Source of the DNA: Pseudorhodoferax sp. Leaf265
Lineage (GTDB): Bacteria; Pseudomonadota; Gammaproteobacteria; Burkholderiales; Burkholderiaceae_C
Length of the DNA: 64,000 nt
Direction of reading: 5' to 3'
NCBI RefSeq assembly: GCF_001422365.1
Contig: NZ_LMMT01000008.1
Coordinates: forward strand, 16,546 to 80,545
Shown: positions 57,450 through 64,000 of the stretch, piece after piece
Layout of the letters: every line of letters starts with the position of its first letter
How positions within the stretch are numbered: position 1 is the first letter of the stretch
Position numbers and translations under genes: made by a program
Notes under the pieces: generated by a model
Databases searched by the model: none
Told to the model about the DNA's origin: nothing
What the model saw: only the letters and a program-made list of their open reading frames with translations

Positions 57450-58319
57450 ATGACGTCGCAACTGGTGGAACTGGACCTGTCTGACTGGACCAGGGCACGG
57501 TCCAACGACGACTGGATCGCTGCGCTGGAGGCGGGCAAGGTGCTGTACTTCCCGCGCCTGCGCTTCGAGCTGCTGGCCGATGAGCAACGCCTGCTGGATC
57601 CGGCACTGCTGGCCGAAGGCTCGCGCAACATCAGCCTGGACGCCGCAGGGCGCCTCAAGGGCGCGGCCGGCGACGCCGGGAAGCAGCAGGCCACGGCTGC
57701 CATGGTCGCGCGTTTTCGCAGCCAGGCGCGCCAGCTCGTGGATGGGCTGCTGCCGGCCTACGGTGCGGCCTTGCGCATGGCGCCCACGAGCTTTCGGCCC
57801 GCGCAGGTCGAGACGCGCACGCAGTCCTGGCGTGCGGACGACAAGCGCCTGCATGTCGACGCCTTCCCGTCGCGGCCCAACTACGGCGAGCGCATCCTGC
57901 GCGTCTTCACCAACCTGAACCCCCACGGCGCGCCGCGTGTCTGGCGCGTGGGCGAGCCCTTCGAGACCGTGGCCGAGCGCTTCCTGCCCCGGCTCAAGCC
58001 CTACGTGCGCTGGCAGGCCAAGGCCCTGCGCGCGCTGCGCGTGACCAAGTCGCTGCGCAGCGAGTACGACCACCTGATGCTGCAGTTGCACGACGCGATG
58101 AAGTCCGACCTGGACTACCAGCAGAGCGCGCCGCAGCAGACCGTGCCCTTCCCGCCAGGCTCGGTCTGGGTATGCTTCTCCGACCAGACTTCGCACGCGG
58201 TGATGTCGGGCCAGTTCATGGCCGAGCAGACACTGCATCTGCCGGCGGCGAGCCAATACAATCCGGCCGCAAGCCCGCTGGCGATTCTGAGCCGGCTGAC
58301 CGGACGAACACTCGTCTGA
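57450..58319 (+). CDS. kdoO: Kdo 3-hydroxylase (Fe(II)/2-oxoglutarate dioxygenase)
   Basis: A 289-residue enzyme of the Kdo hydroxylase family. It converts the outer Kdo sugar of lipopolysaccharide to Ko, which hardens the outer membrane against acid and antimicrobial peptides in Burkholderia and Yersinia. The double-stranded beta-helix ligands are HVD (about 134-136) and the distal His in SDQTSHAVMSG (about 248). It lies 18 nt after carB and before the greA leader hairpin, probably transcribed with carAB. Activity on LPS is inferred from the family. Confidence 0.85.
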   Translation: MTSQLVELDLSDWTRARSNDDWIAALEAGKVLYFPRLRFELLADEQRLLDPALLAEGSRNISLDAAGRLKGAAGDAGKQQATAAMVARFRSQARQLVDGLLPAYGAALRMAPTSFRPAQVETRTQSWRADDKRLHVDAFPSRPNYGERILRVFTNLNPHGAPRVWRVGEPFETVAERFLPRLKPYVRWQAKALRALRVTKSLRSEYDHLMLQLHDAMKSDLDYQQSAPQQTVPFPPGSVWVCFSDQTSHAVMSGQFMAEQTLHLPAASQYNPAASPLAILSRLTGRTLV

Positions 58320-58335
58320 TCCCCTCTCACCTTCC

Positions 58336-58371
58336 AACCGCCGAACGGCGACGTTCGGCGGTTTGCTTTTG
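58336..58371 (+). terminator. 12-bp perfect hairpin upstream of greA
   Basis: The arms AACCGCCGAACG (58336-58347) and CGTTCGGCGGTT (58352-58363) form a perfect 12-bp stem with a GCGA loop, followed by a weak T-rich tail (TGCTTTT). It lies 16 nt after the kdoO stop and ends about 20 nt before the greA ATG. It probably terminates the carAB-kdoO transcript, with read-through or a downstream promoter supplying greA. Confidence 0.65.
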
Positions 58372-58385
58372 GAGACCCTGAAAAC

Positions 58386-58865
58386 ATGACGACCACCTTT
58401 CCGGTGACCCGGCGCGGCGCCGAGGCCTTGAAGACCGAACTGCACCGCCTGAAGACCGTGGACCGCCCCTTCATCATCAATGCGATCGCCGAAGCGCGGG
58501 CGCAGGGTGACCTGTCGGAGAACGCCGACTACGACGCCGCCAAGGACCGCCAGGGCTTCATCGAAGGCCGCATCCAGGAGATCGAGGGCAAGTTGTCCGT
58601 GGCCCAGGTTATTGACCCGGCCGAACTCAATGCTGGCGGCAAGGTGGTGTTCGGTGCCACCGTGGACCTGGAAGACGAGGACAGCGGCCAGGCCGTGACC
58701 TACCAGATCGTCGGCGAGGACGAGGCCGACCTCAAGCTGGGCCGTATCAACATCTCCAGCCCGATCGCACGCGCGCTGATCGGCAAGAGCGAGGGCGACA
58801 GCGCCGAGGTGCAGACGCCCGGCGGCATCAAGCACTACGAGGTCGTCGGCGTCCGCTACATCTGA
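58386..58865 (+). CDS. greA: Transcription elongation factor GreA
   Basis: Rescues backtracked RNA polymerase by stimulating transcript cleavage. It has 159 residues (E. coli 158). The N-terminal coiled coil (about 1-75) has [21 protein letters not shown], whose acidic tip residues coordinate the catalytic Mg. The C-terminal FKBP-like domain has [14 protein letters not shown]. The ribosome binding site is GGAG. Confidence 0.97.
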   Translation: MTTTFPVTRRGAEALKTELHRLKTVDRPFIINAIAEARAQGDLSENADYDAAKDRQGFIEGRIQEIEGKLSVAQVIDPAELNAGGKVVFGATVDLEDEDSGQAVTYQIVGEDEADLKLGRINISSPIARALIGKSEGDSAEVQTPGGIKHYEVVGVRYI

Positions 58866-58875
58866 CGGCGGACCG

Positions 58876-59304
58876 ATGCGCGCGCGCGTGCCGCTGCTGG
58901 CGGCCGCCCTGTGGTGGGGCAGCCTGACGGCACTGTTCTGGATCGTGCCACTGCTGTTCATGCAGCTGCCCAGCCCGGCCCTGGCCGGTGGTGCCGCGGC
59001 GCGGCTGTTCAGCGCCCAGACCTGGGCCACGCTGGCTTGCTGCCTGCTGATTCTGATGGCCTCGCGCCCGCGTGATGCCGACCGCACCGCAGCCTGGGCG
59101 CGGCCCGTGCTGCCCTGGGTGCTGGGCGGTTTGTTGCTGGCACTGGTGGTGGAATTCGCGGTCGCGCCGCGCATCGTGGCGCGTGAGAATCTCAAGCTCT
59201 GGCACAACCTGGGCAGCGGCATGCTGCTGCTGCAATGGCTCTGTGCCAGCATCACGCTGTGGCAACTGGCGCACCCTGCGCCCCCATCCCAAGAAGGAGA
59301 CTGA
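58876..59304 (+). CDS. DUF4149 inner-membrane protein
   Basis: A 142-residue membrane protein of unknown function with about four hydrophobic segments (about 5-30, 45-62, 78-98 and 112-132). The FWIVPLLFMQLPSPALAGGAAARLF region and a conserved Trp-His-Asn (LWHNL) fit the DUF4149 family, which in Burkholderiales commonly follows greA. It lies 10 nt after greA and 2 nt before the aminotransferase. Confidence 0.85.
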   Translation: MRARVPLLAAALWWGSLTALFWIVPLLFMQLPSPALAGGAAARLFSAQTWATLACCLLILMASRPRDADRTAAWARPVLPWVLGGLLLALVVEFAVAPRIVARENLKLWHNLGSGMLLLQWLCASITLWQLAHPAPPSQEGD

Positions 59305-59306
59305 CC

Positions 59307-60434
59307 ATGCCCGGACTCTTGCCCGATGTCGACCCGGACGGCCTGCTGGAATTCTCGGTGGTCTACACCGACCGCGCGCTGAACCACATGTCCAAGCGCT
59401 TCACGGGCGTGGTGCAAGACATCCTGTCCACGCTCAAGCAGGTCTACCACGCCCACACCGCGGTGCTGGTGCCCGGCAGCGGCACTTTCGGCATGGAGGC
59501 CGTGGCCCGCCAGTTCGCCAACCGCGAGAAGGTGCTGATCGTGCGCAACGGCTGGTTCAGCTACCGCTGGAGCCAGATTTTCGACGCAGGCGGTCTGGGC
59601 GGTGGCGCCGTGGTCTGCAAGGCGCGCCGCGTGGGCGATGGCCCGCAAGCGGCGTGGGCGCCGGCACCGGCCGAGGAGGTGGCGGCCACGATCCGCGCCG
59701 AGCAACCCAAGGTGGTGTTCGCGCCGCACGTGGAAACGGCCAGCGGCATCCTGCTGCCGGACGACTACCTGCGCACCGTCAGCGCGGCCGCGCACGAGGT
59801 CGGCGCGCTGTTCGTGCTGGACTGCGTGGCCTCGGGCGCCATGTGGGTGGACATGCAGGCCACCGGCGTCGACGTGCTGATCTCCGCGCCGCAAAAGGGC
59901 TGGAGCAGCTCGCCCTGCTGCGCCATGGTGATGCTGAGCGCGCGGGCGCGCGAGGCCATCGAAGGCACGACCAGCAGCAGCTTCTCCTGCGACCTCAAGA
60001 AGTGGATGCAGATCGCCGAGGGCTACGAGAAGGGCCAGCACGCCTACCACACGACCATGCCGACCGACGCGCTGGTGCGCTTGCGCGATGTGATGCTGGA
60101 GACGCGTGAAATCGGGTTCGATGCGGTGCGCCAGGCGCAGATCGAACTGGGTGGCAAGGTGCGTTCGCTGCTGGAGTCGCGCGGCCTGCCCAGCGTGGCG
60201 GCCGAGGGCTTCAAGGCGCCGGGCGTGGTGGTGAGCTACACGACCGACCCGGAGATCCAGAGCGGCAAGAAATTCCTGGCCGTCGGCCTGCAGACTGCCT
60301 CGGGCGTGCCGCTGCAGTGCGACGAACCGGCGGACTTCCGCACCTTCCGCATCGGCCTGTTCGGCCTGGAGAAGTGGCAGAACGTGGACCGCACCGTCGG
60401 CCACTTGGCGACGGCGCTGGACAAGGTGCTGTGA
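59307..60434 (+). CDS. Class V PLP-dependent aminotransferase (alanine-glyoxylate family)
   Basis: A 375-residue fold-type I aminotransferase. The PLP lysine is Lys197 in APQKGWSSSP. HTAVLVPGSGTFGMEAVARQ and LFVLDCVASGAMWVDM carry the phosphate- and ring-binding regions. Related enzymes act as alanine-, serine- or 2-aminoethylphosphonate-type transaminases, and the substrate cannot be assigned here. The ATG at 59307 has AAGGAG, 2 nt after the DUF4149 gene. Its stop abuts the convergent yhbY. In many relatives greA/DUF4149 is followed directly by yhbY, so this gene may be an insertion. Confidence 0.88.
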   Translation: MPGLLPDVDPDGLLEFSVVYTDRALNHMSKRFTGVVQDILSTLKQVYHAHTAVLVPGSGTFGMEAVARQFANREKVLIVRNGWFSYRWSQIFDAGGLGGGAVVCKARRVGDGPQAAWAPAPAEEVAATIRAEQPKVVFAPHVETASGILLPDDYLRTVSAAAHEVGALFVLDCVASGAMWVDMQATGVDVLISAPQKGWSSSPCCAMVMLSARAREAIEGTTSSSFSCDLKKWMQIAEGYEKGQHAYHTTMPTDALVRLRDVMLETREIGFDAVRQAQIELGGKVRSLLESRGLPSVAAEGFKAPGVVVSYTTDPEIQSGKKFLAVGLQTASGVPLQCDEPADFRTFRIGLFGLEKWQNVDRTVGHLATALDKVL

Positions 60435-60917
60435 TTAGGTCTGGCTGCGCTTCTTGACGCTGGTCGGTGGCTTGGGCTTGGCGCGCTTGACCTTGCCGCC
60501 GGCCGTGAGGCGCTGGTTGCCGAGCACGCGCAGGGTCTTGACCTCGGGCCGCTGGCCGCCGCGCTTGCTGAACTTGAGGATCTTCACGTCGCGCGGGCCG
60601 GGCATGCGGTCCTCGTCCTCCGCACGCTCGCGTTCGACTTCGGGCTTGGGCCGCCACAGCACCAGCAGCTTGCCGATGTGCTGGATCGGCGCGGCGCTGA
60701 GTTCGTCGGCCAGTTGCTGGTACATGGCCTCGCGTGCGACGCGGTCGTCGGAGAACACGCGCACCTTGATCAGTCCATGCGCGTTGAGCGCGAGATCGGT
60801 CTCGCGCACCACCGCGGGCGTCAGGCCGTCGCCGCCGACCATGACCACGGGGTCCAGATGGTGGGCCTCGGCGCGGTGGACCTTGCGTTGCGCGGGGGTG
60901 AGTTGAATTTGGGGCAT
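60435..60917 (-). CDS. yhbY: YhbY-family CRM-domain RNA-binding protein
   Basis: A ribosome-assembly-linked RNA-binding protein. The CRM domain (about 3-95) has [20 protein letters not shown] and the GLIKVRV loop (GxxKV). At 160 residues it is longer than E. coli YhbY (97); residues about 100-160 form a basic Lys/Arg/Pro-rich tail. It is divergent from rlmE across 20 bp, a conserved pairing of two 50S-maturation factors. Confidence 0.93.
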   Translation of the reverse strand: MPQIQLTPAQRKVHRAEAHHLDPVVMVGGDGLTPAVVRETDLALNAHGLIKVRVFSDDRVAREAMYQQLADELSAAPIQHIGKLLVLWRPKPEVERERAEDEDRMPGPRDVKILKFSKRGGQRPEVKTLRVLGNQRLTAGGKVKRAKPKPPTSVKKRSQT

Positions 60918-60937
60918 CCCCGTATTATCCCGTCTGC

Positions 60938-61618
60938 ATGAAAGTCAAGACCAAATCGAAGAAGGTCAACAAGGCATGGTTGAACGACCATGTCAACGAT
61001 CCTTACGTCAAGCTCGCCGGCAAGGAGGGCTACCGCGCGCGCGCGGCCTACAAACTCAAGGAGATCGACGAAGGCCTGAAGCTGCTGCAACCCGGCCATC
61101 TCGTGGTGGACCTGGGCTCCACGCCCGGCGCCTGGAGCCAGTATGTGCGGCGGCGCCTGTCGCCCCAGGGCGCGGCCGTGGGCGAGCTCAATGGCACCAT
61201 CATCGCGCTGGACATCCTGCCGATGGAGCCGATCGAGGGCGTGCAGTTCCTGCAGGGCGACTTCCGCGAGCCCGAGGTGCTGGAGCAGCTGCACACCGCC
61301 ATGGGCGGCCGCCAGGCCGATGTCGTGGTGTCCGACATGGCGCCCAACCTGTCGGGCATCGAGTCTGCCGATGCTGCCCGCATCGCCCATCTGGTGGAGC
61401 TGGCGGTGGAGTTCTGCCAGACCTACCTGAAACCGGAGGGTGCCCTGGTGGTCAAGCTGTTCCATGGCAGCGGCTACGCCGAACTGGTCCAGCTGTTCCG
61501 CAGCGCGTTCCGGGTCGTCAAGCCCATCAAGCCCAAGGCCTCGCGCGACAAGTCCTCCGAGACATTCCTGGTCGGTATCGGGCTCAAGGCGGCCCCAACC
61601 GGTGAAAAACCGGCTTAA
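60938..61618 (+). CDS. rlmE: 23S rRNA (U2552-2'-O)-methyltransferase RlmE/FtsJ
   Basis: Methylates U2552 of the 23S A-loop late in 50S assembly. It has 226 residues with a Rossmann fold: [13 protein letters not shown] (catalytic Lys39), [15 protein letters not shown] site, [11 protein letters not shown] (Asp), LVVKLFHG (Lys) and SSETFLVG (Glu) complete the K-D-K-E tetrad. The ATG at 60938 is in the short divergent gap with yhbY. ftsH follows after 132 bp. Confidence 0.97.
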   Translation: MKVKTKSKKVNKAWLNDHVNDPYVKLAGKEGYRARAAYKLKEIDEGLKLLQPGHLVVDLGSTPGAWSQYVRRRLSPQGAAVGELNGTIIALDILPMEPIEGVQFLQGDFREPEVLEQLHTAMGGRQADVVVSDMAPNLSGIESADAARIAHLVELAVEFCQTYLKPEGALVVKLFHGSGYAELVQLFRSAFRVVKPIKPKASRDKSSETFLVGIGLKAAPTGEKPA

Positions 61619-61750
61619 ACCCTTGCTGCAGCTATGGCTGACGCGGGTTTGGTGCCCGTGCCGCCCCCTTGAAATGCCTAAAATGGCGCGCAAGTACGCC
61701 CCAGTGTCGCTGTCGCCGCTGTCTGTCGTACGGCTTACCGGAGTCCCCGC

Positions 61751-63670
<1,920 letters not shown>

Positions 63671-63693
63671 CGCACCAAGTCTGAACAACAATA

Positions 63694-63721
63694 CGGGGCC
63701 TCGCGGCCCCGTTTTGTTTTT
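63694..63721 (+). terminator. Rho-independent terminator after ftsH
   Basis: A 7-bp stem CGGGGCC (63694-63700) / GGCCCCG (63705-63711) with a TCGC loop, followed by TTTTGTTTTT. folP begins 10 nt after it, so some read-through or a hidden promoter is needed for folP. Confidence 0.85.
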
Positions 63722-63731
63722 CCGACCACGC

Positions 63732-64000
63732 ATGTTCTGGCAGACCTCCCGCTACCGCCTCGATCTGGACCGCCCCCGCGTCATGGGCATCGTGAATCTG
63801 ACGCCGGACTCCTTTTCCGATGGGGGCTGCCACGCAGGCCCCGTCACCGCGCTGCGGCATTGCGAGCGGTTGCTGACCGAGGGCGCCGACATCCTGGACC
63901 TGGGCGCCGAGTCCTCGCGCCCCGGGGCGGCCGTGCTGCCGGCGGACGAGGAACTGGCCAGGTTGCTGCCGGTGCTGCGCGAGGCCACACGGCTGGGTGT
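63732..64000 (+). CDS. folP: Dihydropteroate synthase, 5' part
   Basis: Condenses 6-hydroxymethyl-dihydropterin diphosphate with p-aminobenzoate in folate synthesis; the target of sulfonamides. Only the first 89 codons are in the window. RVMGIVNLTPDSFSDGG (DHPS signature 1) and DILDLGAESSRPGA (signature 2) are both present. The gene is open to the right edge. The order ftsH-folP is conserved in many proteobacteria. Confidence 0.95.
   Translation, partial: MFWQTSRYRLDLDRPRVMGIVNLTPDSFSDGGCHAGPVTALRHCERLLTEGADILDLGAESSRPGAAVLPADEELARLLPVLREATRLG

Overview
The window is high-GC, gene-dense proteobacterial chromosome. Gene content and order point to a betaproteobacterium of the Burkholderiales, most likely Comamonadaceae: rpsB-tsf-pyrH-frr-uppS-cdsA-dxr-rseP-bamA-skp-lpxD-fabZ-lpxA-lpxB-rnhB, a PhaR-type polyhydroxyalkanoate regulator, carAB followed by greA, and yhbY/rlmE/ftsH/folP. 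The genus cannot be fixed from the sequence alone. No transposase, integrase, rRNA or CRISPR array was seen.

Region 1 (1-14.4 kb, minus strand) is accessory and the most unusual part. A tightly packed five-gene operon reads leftward from about 14.1 kb: a GAF-HlyD adaptor, a PqqD-M50 metalloprotease-HlyD fusion, a short SecA-like ATPase, a periplasmic HlyD/RND-type adaptor, and a giant DUF4347/beta-helix repeat protein that runs off the left edge. Junctions are 4 nt, an ATGA overlap, 14 nt and 5 nt. The set looks like a dedicated export or processing apparatus linked to its own giant surface cargo. The cargo gene carries a 79-bp tandem duplication (1286-1443) that breaks its frame.

Region 2 (14.4-23.2 kb, plus strand) is sensory: a methyl-accepting chemotaxis protein, a PAS histidine kinase, and an overlapping paralogous hybrid kinase (HisKA-HATPase-REC-REC-Hpt) closed by a strong terminator. 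No output response regulator is nearby.

Region 3 (23.2-37.6 kb) is mixed metabolism and regulation. It holds a candidate 22-residue membrane peptide, a Bug/TctC receptor coupled to a ferredoxin-type reductase, an NAD-dependent epimerase-like protein, an S1C-like protease without its catalytic His, an IscR-like regulator whose Fe-S ligands are all replaced, a NhaR-like LysR regulator, phaR and rimO. Two identical tRNA-Leu(CAG) genes with matching terminators lie in a 296-bp direct repeat. They are followed by RNase R, an SDR, the NAD(P)HX repair enzyme and DadA.

Region 4 (37.6-52.8 kb) is the conserved translation, isoprenoid, phospholipid, outer-membrane assembly and lipid A cluster. It is driven at least partly from an extended -10 promoter in front of a structured rpsB leader. 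Region 5 (52.8-64 kb) holds carAB, a Kdo hydroxylase (lipid A core modification), greA, a DUF4149 membrane protein, a class V aminotransferase, yhbY, rlmE, ftsH and the start of folP.
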